DNA of 33,555 nt from an uncultured Balneola sp. (GTDB lineage Bacteria > Bacteroidota > Rhodothermia > Balneolales > Balneolaceae): NCBI GenBank assembly GCA_913058495.1, contig CAJXQC010000032.1, positions 1 through 33,555 on the forward strand, read 5' to 3'. The position numbers and the translations under genes were made by a program. The stretch's first letter is position 1. Every line of letters begins with the position of its first letter. This document shows, in pieces, positions 22,410 through 31,601 of this stretch. The notes beneath the pieces were generated by a model. It made no database searches and had not been told where the DNA came from. It was given only the letters and a program-made list of their open reading frames with translations.

Positions 22410-25400
22410 ATGAGTATGCGAGAAGACCATCACAAATCAAAGTCAGAACAAATAAAAAAAGAGCTTCATCAAGCCTTTGATGACTTGGAACGTCGTTTTT
22501 TCATTTCAAAAATTCTGGCCGGACTTTCTGCTCTTTTGAGTGTGGTACTTGTACTTATCGCAATCGAACAATTTGGTTTTCTGAGCCCTGCTGTAAAATC
22601 CGTAACTGTATTGATGGCATTTGCTTCAGCAATCGGGCTGTACTTTTGGTTACGCTCCCAAAACAAACCTGATCCATTTCATACATTCTACAAAAAATTT
22701 GCTCACAGTCAGCATCTGGAAGAGATCAACTATTATCTGGATCTGGAGAAAGACGAGCTAGCTGATTCAGCTCTTGTTCAGGCCGCTCTCGAAAAAAATC
22801 TTTCTTCAATTGATTATCAACAGTTTAAAGAACGTCTTGATTCTTATTCCGATTCTCAATCTCAAACCCGGTTTTTCAGAAATTCTATCAAGATTTCCGG
22901 AGTTGTGCTTCTGTTTTTCATAGCAACAGCTTTTACATTTCCTGACGGAGCTCAAAGAACAGTTTACATCTGGAAAGCTTTTGAAAAACCAAATCCCTAC
23001 ACTTTTACTGTTACTCCCGGCGACGTTACTCTGGAACAAGGTTCTGCTTTTTCAGCGAGTATTGATTTCGGAGATAATGAAATTCCTGAAACTGTAAATC
23101 TATTCGTTAAAATATCTGTTGAACAGGATTTCAGATCTTTGAATATGGATCCAGTGGCATCCGGATTCACTTCGATTCCTTTCAACCTGAATAACGACCT
23201 GGAATATTACATCGAAATGGATGGGTTCACTTCTGAAACTTATGCTGCATTTGTTCAGCTACGTCCCAGATTTTCTGATTTGATCTCCACAACGATCTCT
23301 CCGGATTACACCGGTTTAGACTCAATCTCTCAGTCTTACCCCTTTTCTCTGATACGGGCTTATCAAGGATCTTCCTTAAATTTAAGTGGTTCTTTGAATA
23401 AAGAAGTTGATCAGCTAGAAATCATTTCAAGTTCGAATTCGCTAGACAGCAGTTCCGTTGATCTTCAACGATTTCATGCAGATTTTTTAGTAACTGAGCC
23501 TGATACCATTTCTTTTCTTCTTAAAGATAAAAGCGGATTGCAGAACAAGAATCCATTTCAGTTTATCATTGAGCCAATTGCTGACGAATATCCGATCGTT
23601 GAGTTAGTAGAGCCCTCTTCTTCTTTTGAAATGGTACAGCCCAAGAATCTGCCCCTAACTTACAAAGCTACAGACGATTTTAATATTACGAGAGGTCAAC
23701 TTAAGTATGAACTCAAAAAAGCTTATGTCGATGATCCCCGAACCGGTTCCGTTCGTCTTGATCGTCCGGTAAATGGAGTGCTTCAGCGATACGAGTGGGA
23801 TATTTCCGAATTGAAACTTTCTCCTTTAGACGAACTGACTTTTTGGATAGAAGCTTCTGATAATGACGGTTATAATGGTCGAAAAACATCACGTTCACAG
23901 GAAATTACTTTAACAGTTCCTTCTTTAGTGGATTATTTCGAATCTCTGGATAAAAAAGAAGATGAAGTTGACACCGACCTGGAGTCAATTTCTGAATCTT
24001 TTGAAGAAATGAGCGAGACTTACAAAGAGTTTGAGGAAAGTCTGAAGGAAGACCCTGAAGTCAACTATGAAAACCAGAGACAAGTTGAAGAAGCTTCAAA
24101 GAAACAGGAAGAAGTTCAGAAAAAAATAGACGAACTCAACGAGAAATTTGAAGAGATCAAAAATGAGCTCAGCGAAAATAATTTACTGAGTGAAGAGACC
24201 CAAAAAGCATACGATGAGCTCAAGAAGCTCATGGAAGAAATTGACGATCCCGGCTTACGCGAGGCCTTAGAGAAGCTTAGAGAAAACATGCAGCAACTCA
24301 ATCCCGAGCAACTCCGTCGAGCTATGGAAGATGTAGAGTTCAGTGAGGAAGATTTCAAAAAAAGGCTGGAGCGAACCATTGAATTGTTCAAGCAGCTGAA
24401 GCTTATGTCTGATATGGAAAAGCTTGCCAAATCGTTTGAAGATCAGGCCAGACAAGAACAAGAGCTTTCTGAAAATCCTCCATCAGATGAAGAAGCTGAA
24501 AACAAGAGAAAAGAAGATCTGAAACAGATCGAAAAGCTTAGAGAATCCATTGAGAATTTATCCGAGAACACTTCTGAGAAAACAGAAAAACCTGTTTCTG
24601 AATTTCAAAAGGAAACTCAGGAGGAACTGGAAAACCGTATTAAAAAAGAAATCGAAGACTGGCTCGAGCAAAACCAAAATCAGGAACAAGGATCGGGAGA
24701 TGAAAATAGTGAATCTCAACAACCTCAAAATCAGCAACCCAATCTTCAACAGCCGTATCAGGAATTAGCTGCAAAAACACGTGAACAAATGAAGGCGATG
24801 GGGCAGCAACAACAGCAAATTAATATTGCCGGTTTGCAATATGTAATGCATTCTTTATTAACGCTCTCCACGGAACAGGAAGATCTGGTTTATTTATCCC
24901 AACAAACTGAAGACCGAAGTCTTGCATATGTAGAACTTGCCCGGGATCAAAGAAACGTAGAACAGATCTTTGGAGCTCTGTCTGATACGCTATTTAATCT
25001 TTCAAAGTCTATTCCTCAATTTTCTAATCAGATTAATTCAAAAACTATTGAATTGAAAAATCAACTCGGGCGATCTTTATCGCAAATGGCTGAACGTCAT
25101 CAAAGAAATTCTTCAGTTGCTTCCCGTCAGGCCTTTGGTGGAATTAATGAAATTGCATTTATGATCGCTAATCTTTTGGAGCAACTTCAGAACAATAATG
25201 GTTCTGGGCAGGGAGGCAGTGGTTCTCCAAAATCTATTGAACAAATGATCGAACAGCTAGGCGAGATGAAGGGGAATCAGCAACAACTCAATCAACAGTT
25301 GCAACAAATGATCAATGATATGCAAGGAGAACGGCTGTCAAATGATCAAATGGAGCGTTTAAATCAGCTTGCAAAGCAACAGAACAGTATACGAAAGCAA

Positions 25401-25793
25401 CTACAGGAACTTCGGGAAAGTGGTGGCTTAGAAGGCGATCGTGCAGGAAGCGAGATTCAGCGAATGATCGAAGAAATGGAAGACACCATTAACGATCTGC
25501 GGGGAGGAGCATTAGATCCAACACTCCTAGAAAGGCAACAAAATATTCTTACACGAATGCTCGAAGCTGAAAAATCTATGCAGGAGCGGGATGAAGAAGA
25601 GAAAAAAAGAGAGGGTCAACAACCCGGTGATTTTGAAAGGACCACTCCTCCTGATATTACATTGGAAGAACTGGAAAAACAGATTCGCTCAAGACTAAAC
25701 GACCCTAATTTCACTAAATACTCACCCGACTATCAAAGACTGATAGAACGTTATTTTGAGTTGCTGAAAAAAATACAAGAGAGAAATAGTTAG
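22410..25793 (+). CDS. DUF4175-family membrane protein with long coiled coil
   Basis: 1127 residues. The N-terminus has two membrane segments (about 33-54 and 62-81, LAGLSALLSVVLVLIAI and VTVLMAFASAIGLYFWL) and a third near 160-175. Residues 190-510 form beta-rich domains that should face the periplasm. From about 520 to 760 there is a strongly charged coiled coil (for example QEEVQKKIDELNEKFEEIK), then a Gln/Asn-rich linker, then further helices rich in QQ and GGSGSP turns. This is the layout of DUF4175 proteins of Bacteroidota, which often neighbour Bat/VWA genes, as here (26615-27634). Function is unknown; a scaffold for envelope stress or VWA/MoxR complexes has been considered for such loci. 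It ends in a convergent junction with a 19-bp palindrome. Confidence 0.82.
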   Translation: MSMREDHHKSKSEQIKKELHQAFDDLERRFFISKILAGLSALLSVVLVLIAIEQFGFLSPAVKSVTVLMAFASAIGLYFWLRSQNKPDPFHTFYKKFAHSQHLEEINYYLDLEKDELADSALVQAALEKNLSSIDYQQFKERLDSYSDSQSQTRFFRNSIKISGVVLLFFIATAFTFPDGAQRTVYIWKAFEKPNPYTFTVTPGDVTLEQGSAFSASIDFGDNEIPETVNLFVKISVEQDFRSLNMDPVASGFTSIPFNLNNDLEYYIEMDGFTSETYAAFVQLRPRFSDLISTTISPDYTGLDSISQSYPFSLIRAYQGSSLNLSGSLNKEVDQLEIISSSNSLDSSSVDLQRFHADFLVTEPDTISFLLKDKSGLQNKNPFQFIIEPIADEYPIVELVEPSSSFEMVQPKNLPLTYKATDDFNITRGQLKYELKKAYVDDPRTGSVRLDRPVNGVLQRYEWDISELKLSPLDELTFWIEASDNDGYNGRKTSRSQEITLTVPSLVDYFESLDKKEDEVDTDLESISESFEEMSETYKEFEESLKEDPEVNYENQRQVEEASKKQEEVQKKIDELNEKFEEIKNELSENNLLSEETQKAYDELKKLMEEIDDPGLREALEKLRENMQQLNPEQLRRAMEDVEFSEEDFKKRLERTIELFKQLKLMSDMEKLAKSFEDQARQEQELSENPPSDEEAENKRKEDLKQIEKLRESIENLSENTSEKTEKPVSEFQKETQEELENRIKKEIEDWLEQNQNQEQGSGDENSESQQPQNQQPNLQQPYQELAAKTREQMKAMGQQQQQINIAGLQYVMHSLLTLSTEQEDLVYLSQQTEDRSLAYVELARDQRNVEQIFGALSDTLFNLSKSIPQFSNQINSKTIELKNQLGRSLSQMAERHQRNSSVASRQAFGGINEIAFMIANLLEQLQNNNGSGQGGSGSPKSIEQMIEQLGEMKGNQQQLNQQLQQMINDMQGERLSNDQMERLNQLAKQQNSIRKQLQELRESGGLEGDRAGSEIQRMIEEMEDTINDLRGGALDPTLLERQQNILTRMLEAEKSMQERDEEEKKREGQQPGDFERTTPPDITLEELEKQIRSRLNDPNFTKYSPDYQRLIERYFELLKKIQERNS

Positions 25794-25806
25794 CTTCTAA
25801 ATAATC

Positions 25807-25852
25807 ATACAACTTGTAGGGATAACTCATGAATTATCCCTACAAGTTGTAT
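25807..25852. terminator. 19-bp perfect palindrome between convergent genes, possible bidirectional terminator
   Basis: ATACAACTTGTAGGGATAA (25807-25825) and its exact complement (25834-25852) flank the 8-nt loop CTCATGAA. It lies between the convergent DUF4175 and HAD genes. Only short T-stretches follow, so termination is plausible but not certain; the sequence also resembles dispersed GTAGGG palindromes known from other genomes. Confidence 0.5.
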
Positions 25853-25867
25853 TTAAAGATCACCTAT

Positions 25868-26614
25868 TTAAAGGCTGCGATTATATTCAATCACTTTTTT
25901 ATATGCTTCCAAAACTGCATCGGCATCATTCCCTTTCATAACATCAGACACCTCTTTTGCCGATTCCATTGCATTATTCGGAGCGAATGATTTCCCTACT
26001 ATTTCTAAACCTGGTCTGTCGCCACCGGTATCACCTATAAAAGCTACTTCGTTCAACTGTAATCCCAGAAGTTCACATAGGAATTTAATCCCTTCTCCTT
26101 TATTTGTACTTTTTGAGATCACATTTATAGAAACGTCCGTGTAGTGAACTTCAAAATTAGGATAATTCGTATCTACATAGTTTCTGATCTCAGGATACAT
26201 TTTATGGATAACCGCAGGTGTTTGATTTATGATTCCTGAATCGGTGTGCTTTGCAAATTCCGGTATGGTATTAGGATATTTTTCAATGAAATTCGTTCTA
26301 AGATGAACTTTCAACTCTCCCAATTCACGCTCCCTATCTGTATCAAAAGTTGGGTGCCAGTGTAATTTATTGCTAGCCATATCGTAAACACCTCCACCGC
26401 TCTCAAATAAAAAAGGTTTATACATTCCCATCCATTGATATACCGCTTCAGCATATGGCATTGGACGACCGGTACAAATTGTCATTGGAGGAACCGTTTC
26501 GTCAGTTTTACTTTGCTCATTAAGATCTTTGAGTTCGGTAATTATATCCCATTTGGGCGGAATGAAAGGCATACTTATACATCCATCCAGATCGGTAATA
26601 AAAAGTTTGATCAT
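25868..26614 (-). CDS. HAD-superfamily hydrolase (Cof/SPP-like)
   Basis: 248 residues. HAD motif I is FITDLDGCIS (nucleophile D8, acid/base D10), motif II is TICTGRPMPYAE, the Lys of motif III lies in SKSTNKGEGIKFL, and motif IV is FIGDTGGDRPGLE. The C2-type cap between (about 80-190) is of the Cof or sucrose-/mannosyl-phosphoglycerate-phosphatase type. It probably dephosphorylates a sugar phosphate; the substrate cannot be read. Its start codon directly follows the stop of the VWA gene, so the two are co-transcribed. Confidence 0.87.
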   Translation of the reverse strand: MIKLFITDLDGCISMPFIPPKWDIITELKDLNEQSKTDETVPPMTICTGRPMPYAEAVYQWMGMYKPFLFESGGGVYDMASNKLHWHPTFDTDRERELGELKVHLRTNFIEKYPNTIPEFAKHTDSGIINQTPAVIHKMYPEIRNYVDTNYPNFEVHYTDVSINVISKSTNKGEGIKFLCELLGLQLNEVAFIGDTGGDRPGLEIVGKSFAPNNAMESAKEVSDVMKGNDADAVLEAYKKVIEYNRSL

Positions 26615-27634
26615 CTAATTTTCTTTTCGATAAGTTGGAACAAGGTAAGCAAATGTAAAGCACAGCAATGCCAGTGCACCCATCCATTGATATTGGTTTT
26701 TATAATCAGCGTATTCCTGACTGGAGAACTCTCCTTTTTCAAGTTCATCTACCCGGGCTAAAAAAGCATCAATTCCATCGTTTCCTCTTTCTATCGCATA
26801 ATAAGTTCCATTACCTTTATTTGCGATCTGTCTTAATTCATCACTTTGCAGTGAAGTTGTAACCACTTTTCCTGAACGATCCCTTTTATACCCGATCAGA
26901 TTCGATGAGTTTTCTTCATAGATCGGAATGGTTGTGCCTGCGTCTGTGCCTATTCCTAAAGTATACACATATATATTCTTTTCAATCAGATTTTGCAGAG
27001 GTGTATCATAGGATTGTCCGTGATCTTCCCCGTCAGAAATTATTAATAGCACTTTAGCTGCTTCAGTTTCATTTACTTCCAGCGACTCGAATGCTGTAAG
27101 AGCAGTTCCCATTGCTGCTTTAAAATCAGTTGCTGAACTTGGCATTTGATCAGTATCAGCGATATCAAGAAAAAGCTTAAGCGCTGAATAGTCGAGTGTC
27201 ATTGGGCTCTGAAGATATGCTTCACCCGTGAAAACTATTAAGCCAACACGATCTCCTTTCAACCTTTCAATAAGCCTGTTAATTTCGAATTTAGCTTTCT
27301 CTAATCTGCTTGGGCGAACATCCTCTGCATTCATACTTGCAGAAAGATCCAGAGCGATCAACATATCAACTCCCTGTCGTTTAACTTCCCGGACTTCTGT
27401 TCCAATTTTGGGTCCGGCAAAAGCCAATAAAAGAATTGAGAGACCAATTATTACAAAACTAGTTTTCAGAACATCACCCGGTTTCCAGAAACCCTTTCGG
27501 AGTTTGATGAACAATTCTTCATTAAAAAAGCCGGCTCTCTTTTTTTTGAGTGATTTCGTTCTGAACCACACTCCAACAATCAACACCGGAATGAGGATTA
27601 AGAGCCAAAGTAATAATGGAGATTGCCAGATCAT
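26615..27634 (-). CDS. VWA-domain membrane protein (BatA/BatB-like)
   Basis: 339 residues. Membrane segments lie at about 5-24, 56-75 and 313-332; between the last two is a von Willebrand A domain. The metal-ion-dependent adhesion site is intact: DLSAS (D96, S98, S100), the Thr of SSATDFKAAMG, and ISDGEDHG. This is the Bat (aerotolerance-type) layout, in which the VWA domain faces the periplasm and works with a MoxR ATPase. No MoxR, BatD or second Bat gene lies next to it, but the DUF4175 protein just across the convergent junction is a usual neighbour. The HAD gene follows with no spacer. Confidence 0.88.
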   Translation of the reverse strand: MIWQSPLLLWLLILIPVLIVGVWFRTKSLKKKRAGFFNEELFIKLRKGFWKPGDVLKTSFVIIGLSILLLAFAGPKIGTEVREVKRQGVDMLIALDLSASMNAEDVRPSRLEKAKFEINRLIERLKGDRVGLIVFTGEAYLQSPMTLDYSALKLFLDIADTDQMPSSATDFKAAMGTALTAFESLEVNETEAAKVLLIISDGEDHGQSYDTPLQNLIEKNIYVYTLGIGTDAGTTIPIYEENSSNLIGYKRDRSGKVVTTSLQSDELRQIANKGNGTYYAIERGNDGIDAFLARVDELEKGEFSSQEYADYKNQYQWMGALALLCFTFAYLVPTYRKEN

Positions 27635-27682
27635 GAATTTTAATTATTTATTGAAAAATAGGAAACAGACTCGACACATGTG

Positions 27683-27731
27683 AATTAAGAATTCAAAATT
27701 TATAATTCTCAATTTTGAATTCTTAATTTAT
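27683..27731. repeat. Heptad-phased AT hairpin array, locus 2
   Basis: Seven uninterrupted 7-nt units, all AATTNNN: AATTAAG, AATTCAA, AATTTAT, AATTCTC, AATTTTG, AATTCTT, AATTTAT (49 bp). It folds as a perfect 18-bp hairpin (27683-27700 with 27711-27728). The stop codon of the glycerate kinase gene (27723-27725) lies inside it. Confidence 0.8.
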
Positions 27732-29003
27732 TAGTACTATCTGCAAATCCATTAAGTTTATCCCCGTCGCTCCCGTTTTTATATGAGTTCCCGCTTGTTT
27801 ATGGAATTCATAAGAGTTATTTGATAACAGAAATCTTTCAGGCTCAATCTTATTTTTTCTTGCCATTAAAGTTGTATTTGAATTAACGAGAGCACCGGCA
27901 ACCTCGGTTGGACCGTCAATTCCGTCCGTATCAATACTAAGCATTGATATCGCATGTTGTCCTTCAAAAGAAAGTGCCGCCATCAGAGCCAATTCCTGGT
28001 TTCTGCCTCCTTTCCCTTCCCCTTTTATTTTAACAGAGCTTTCACCTGAGTAAATAAGTGCTGCTGGTTTTTTAAGCTCACTTTTAGAACTGAGAGTTGA
28101 AACAGCTTTACTGCATATCTCTTTTGCAACCTCCTGAACCGTTCCTGAATATGCAACTTCTTTTATAAACACATTATAGCCTTCCTTTTTAAGCAAACCT
28201 GAGACTTTATTTTTTAGCACATCCAAACCTGAAAGCAATTTGATCTCATGATCCAGATGACTGTATGCTCCCGGTTTAGGATTCTCCGGAATATATCCCT
28301 CTACGCCACAAATCAAATGCTCCTGAATAGTGACCGGCACCTGATTCCAAATATTCAGATTCTTTAAAATTTGAACAGCTTCAATAAATGTAGATGGATC
28401 AGGAATTGTAGGTCCGCTTCCAATTGTAGTTAACGAATCGCCCGGAACATCCGACTCAATTACTGAAATTAATTTCAAATGATTGAGTTCTTCTGCGAAC
28501 TTCCCTCCTTTTAAATCACATACATGTTTACGAACAATATTCATTTCATCTATGGATGCTCCTGATTTTAACAACTGAGAATAAAGTTGCCGGATCTCTT
28601 CGATCTCGATACCGAAAGGAGGAATCATAAACATAGAAGACGCTCCACCTGAGATACAAAAAATTAAGGTATCTCCGGAAGGAATTTTTGACACAAAATC
28701 CATTACCTCATATGAAGCTGCTACAGTATTCGGATCCGGTATAGGGTGAGAGCCTTTAAAAACCTGAATATGTTCCTCAACGAAGTCGATGTGTGATGAA
28801 ATCAACATTCCATCTACTATTTGATGTCTATACCTTTTGGTTATCGAAGCAGCCATTTTCAAGGATCCTTTTCCAACAGCAACTAACCAGATATTCTCAT
28901 TTTTATTTAGCGCCAGATCTATAGATTGAGGACTCAAATCCTGAAATAAAATCTCTGGGATCTTTCTCAATAAAATATTTTGAAAACTGAGCTTAGTTTT
29001 CAT
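27723..29003 (-). CDS. Glycerate 2-kinase (MOFRL / GckA type)
   Basis: 426 residues, the normal length of the DUF4147-MOFRL family. Recognisable blocks: VAVGKGSLKMA, SSHIDFVEEHIQVFKGSHPIPD, FCISGGASSMFMIPP, NIVRKHVCDLKGGKFAE, ESDVPGDSLTTIGSGPTIPDPSTF, GEGKGGRNQELALMAAL and DTDGIDGPTEVAGALV. It converts D-glycerate and ATP to 2-phosphoglycerate, feeding glycolysis or serine-cycle metabolism. Its start overlaps the exosortase-companion gene by 11 bp, so it is co-transcribed with an exosortase, an unusual partner. The stop codon lies in the heptad array. Confidence 0.93.
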   Translation of the reverse strand: MKTKLSFQNILLRKIPEILFQDLSPQSIDLALNKNENIWLVAVGKGSLKMAASITKRYRHQIVDGMLISSHIDFVEEHIQVFKGSHPIPDPNTVAASYEVMDFVSKIPSGDTLIFCISGGASSMFMIPPFGIEIEEIRQLYSQLLKSGASIDEMNIVRKHVCDLKGGKFAEELNHLKLISVIESDVPGDSLTTIGSGPTIPDPSTFIEAVQILKNLNIWNQVPVTIQEHLICGVEGYIPENPKPGAYSHLDHEIKLLSGLDVLKNKVSGLLKKEGYNVFIKEVAYSGTVQEVAKEICSKAVSTLSSKSELKKPAALIYSGESSVKIKGEGKGGRNQELALMAALSFEGQHAISMLSIDTDGIDGPTEVAGALVNSNTTLMARKNKIEPERFLLSNNSYEFHKQAGTHIKTGATGINLMDLQIVLIN

Positions 29004-29475
29004 TTTCAGACTTTAATTTTATCATCTTCTTCTCAATGAATGCGAGTACCACCATAAAAAGAGAGGATAACGGAAGAAAGTATACACTTGCCATATCTGA
29101 AATCCTTAAAAAAGAGACATTACCTTTTATTCCATTTAGAAAAGAAACTATTATTATCAGTCCAAATAGAATTTGGACTCCAATTTCAATAAAGTAGAAT
29201 TTTTTTGTTGCTGAAATAAGAATAAGCCCAATAATTCCAATGAAAAAGTTCATTCCGAAAGGTATTCTAGCTTTATACTTTTGAGAAAATCCAACTTCGT
29301 AAACAGTTACTCCTCTCGCTCCTTCTTCAAAAATTTCTATTTTTTCGTCGATATTTTCGAACATTTGAGATTTCACCTCATTCATTGCGCTTTCTCTTAA
29401 CGGAATTATTCCTTTAAAATAAAACAATATGAATAGAACTAATGCGAGAGTTTTAAATAATACCTTTTTAGTCAT
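28993..29475 (-). CDS. Exosortase-associated four-helix membrane protein
   Basis: 160 residues from ATG 29475 (MTKKVLFKTLALVLFILFYF); the frame is open 16 codons upstream within the exosortase gene but with no family-like start. Membrane segments are at about 6-22, 77-92, 99-120 and 130-148, with a hydrophilic periplasmic loop (about 28-72, SAMNEVKSQMFENIDEKIEIF) between the first and second. In Bacteroidota, exosortase subtypes (XrtF, XrtX and others) are followed by a small membrane protein of this layout; I cannot decide which subtype. It overlaps the exosortase by 8 bp and the glycerate kinase by 11 bp. Confidence 0.7.
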   Translation of the reverse strand: MTKKVLFKTLALVLFILFYFKGIIPLRESAMNEVKSQMFENIDEKIEIFEEGARGVTVYEVGFSQKYKARIPFGMNFFIGIIGLILISATKKFYFIEIGVQILFGLIIIVSFLNGIKGNVSFLRISDMASVYFLPLSSLFMVVLAFIEKKMIKLKSENEN

Positions 29476-29971
29476 CGCTGAAAGTGCTGTTTGAATAGTT
29501 AACCCAAACCATCCATAGTCCAAAAATTATAAAATAGAATATTGCAGTAGTTGTATAGTCATGAAAAAAATTAAATATTTCAGGGTTTGTTTCCTGAGTA
29601 ATTACCAAAGCAACAATTCGGGCTATATTAGAAATATATATTAAACAAACACCCAAAACAGAAAAGCTGATCTTCTTATAAAGTTCACCCGGATAGGCAA
29701 TTATGAATCCAAAAAACAGTCCCATTGCTGCAATTCCGTTACATCCGTCGACTATTTCAACTCCGGAATTACCGAAAATGCCAATAACTCTGCTGTAGCT
29801 AAAAATCTCAAAACCAAGCCAATCCAGAACCCCTTTACTGATTCCGATTACGTTTAAGGATATAAGCTCATCTAGACGGCCATCTGGCAATAACCAGAGC
29901 TCATAGATCACATACCATATCAGAAAAAAACCAACCGATTTTAATATGAATTTTGCAAGTGTTGACTTCAT
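29468..29971 (-). CDS. Exosortase/archaeosortase-family cysteine transpeptidase
   Basis: 167 residues, mostly membrane helices. The catalytic triad of the family is complete: C77 in VDGCNGIAAMGLFFG, R118 in ISNIARIVALV, and H137 in FFHDYTTTAIFYF. Exosortases cleave a C-terminal sorting tail of exported proteins and are usually linked to extracellular-polysaccharide loci; here the adjoining sugar-biosynthesis genes fit that. It is shorter than the proteobacterial EpsH type and like the compact single-domain forms of Bacteroidota (XrtF, XrtX). No substrate with a PEP-CTERM-like tail is in the window. It begins the operon with the companion protein and glycerate kinase. Confidence 0.85.
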   Translation of the reverse strand: MKSTLAKFILKSVGFFLIWYVIYELWLLPDGRLDELISLNVIGISKGVLDWLGFEIFSYSRVIGIFGNSGVEIVDGCNGIAAMGLFFGFIIAYPGELYKKISFSVLGVCLIYISNIARIVALVITQETNPEIFNFFHDYTTTAIFYFIIFGLWMVWVNYSNSTFSDD

Positions 29972-30330
29972 TTCATCTGGGTTAAAATAATATCAGTCTT
30001 CCAGAAACTCAGAATACCTTGTATTCAATTATTAGAGACAATTCTAATTCTGTTTCTGTGGCTATTATTGTTCGGTTTAATTTGTTTGAAGTATACGTAT
30101 TATTGATTTTGAAAACATAAAAGCTATAGTGCTTTCTTATGCTAAAATAAGACTTTCGACTAGAGAATCAGAAATCTCATTATGACAGCATTAATTTTTA
30201 CCAAAAAAAACCAACACTACATATAGTTAACTAACTGTTAAGTTTTTCACAGATTCTGAAAGTATTTCGAATCAAAATTAAACACCTAAAAAATTTTGTT
30301 ATTAAATAAACTAAAACTCTGCGTTACTAA
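29972..30330. other. AT-rich spacer upstream of the exosortase operon
   Basis: About 360 bp with no supportable coding frame. It should hold the exosortase promoter, but I could not find a convincing TTG / TAnnTTTG pair. No repeat, tRNA or hairpin of note. Confidence 0.5.
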
Positions 30331-31599
30331 TTATAAAAAATCCATCAGTTCTTCCTGTGATATTCTGAATCCTGAATCTATTCGAAAAATAAAATCATTG
30401 TTCTGTGTAGCTATTCCACCTCCTACATACAAGTACCTTCCCTCCGCCTGAGAAGTATTATAGGTCTGGTAACCTATCATTTCTAACTCGTATCCGAAAG
30501 ATAGTGACGGGAAGAATTCAGACCAACTATAACGATTTAGTCATCACAAGAGTTGTTGGTTCTTGAGGGTTAACAGGCTGTTTATGATTATCTCATCTAT
30601 GAATAATTAGAAATTGAAAGTAAAATTCCCAAGTTGTGCCCAAATATTTCTAACCAAAAAAGCATTGTACTCTTCATTTACCGGATATGAATTACTTTCA
30701 AAAATAAGGAATTTACCAAATTCAGATATCTTATCGATAAGCTTAGATTATTTCCTGATTGAATAAAACCATCGAAATAAGTAAGACATAATTTGTTGAA
30801 AATCTTAAGATCAATTCTATGAAGGGCTTTATTTCTTTTAATACCCTCGAAAAGATTTCTCCTCTCAAAAAAATGCTATTGGCACTCAAATTATCAATTT
30901 CCCCATATATTGAGAATACTTTAAACCATTCCTGCCCAATATCGAAGCTTAAATTATCAAAAGAACGAGCATTATTTGTTATTACTGTTGATGTTTCTCC
31001 AAAGGAGCCCATAGGTAATTAAATCACTCAATAGTTGTACTAAAAAAGTTGCTACTAAACCCAATATAATAATCCTCGCTGCGTACAAGCATTCGTAAAA
31101 GGGTATTATATCCAAATCCTTCTGGGTCATAGAATATAGCTCATGAGCTAAAGCCAACTGCAAATAAATATTTCCTTTTTCAGCATACCCATTAATGCTC
31201 AATTTGGCATAAATAAAACTTTGTCATCAGCTTCCCTGATACCTTCCTTTTCTACAGTATTATTAAGATCAAAGCCACCTTCTAAAATACCTACTGTATA
31301 TATATCCTTTATTAATCTTTTTATCAGTAACCGTTAACTCTTTGTTCACTTTGTTATATCAGAACTTTTCGAGTTTCGACAGTGCATCTACTTTTATTTT
31401 GGACATCGCAGCAGAAACCTCACCAGTTTTATAAGGAAGCTTTGTTGGGTTCAGTTCAAACAAGTATCCGTTTTTTTGTAAATGTGAGATATCGTTATAA
31501 ACAGCCCCATTTAAATAAAGAACTTGATTGTTCTGTGCAAATGTTATTATCTGAACTAAACATAACAATAGTACAACTAAAATTAGTTTTTTTATTCAC
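30331..31599 (-). pseudogene. Decayed outer-membrane protein gene, possibly Wzi-like capsule assembly
   Basis: Pieces of one protein appear in order in alternating frames. They include a signal peptide (LILVVLLLCLVQIITFAQ), GAVYNDISHLQKNGYLFEL with ELNPTKLPYKTGEV, VGILEGGFDLNNT, LSINGYAEKGNIYLQLAL, YDPEGFGYNTLLRMLVRSED, GSFGETSTVITNNARSFDNL, FDGFIQSGNNLSLSIRYLN, NSYPVNEEYNAFLVRNIWAQ and a beta-barrel-like end from SFGYELEMIGYQTYN to RISQEELMDFL. At least eight frame changes or stops interrupt it, and even the start has an A-run shift after GTG 31599. The FRYLNP-like block and the position beside sugar genes suggest a Wzi-type capsule assembly protein, but that name is tentative. It lies directly downstream of the WbpE-like gene. 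Confidence 0.65.
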
Positions 31600-31601
31600 T
31601 T

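Noticed and set aside
14195-27731. CRISPR array
   Set aside because: The short phased units have no spacers of uniform length and no cas genes are present.
30743-31202. Two small overlapping membrane-protein-like frames (89 and 76 codons)
   Set aside because: They are out-of-frame or partial pieces of one decayed gene; in-order fragments in alternating frames make better protein.
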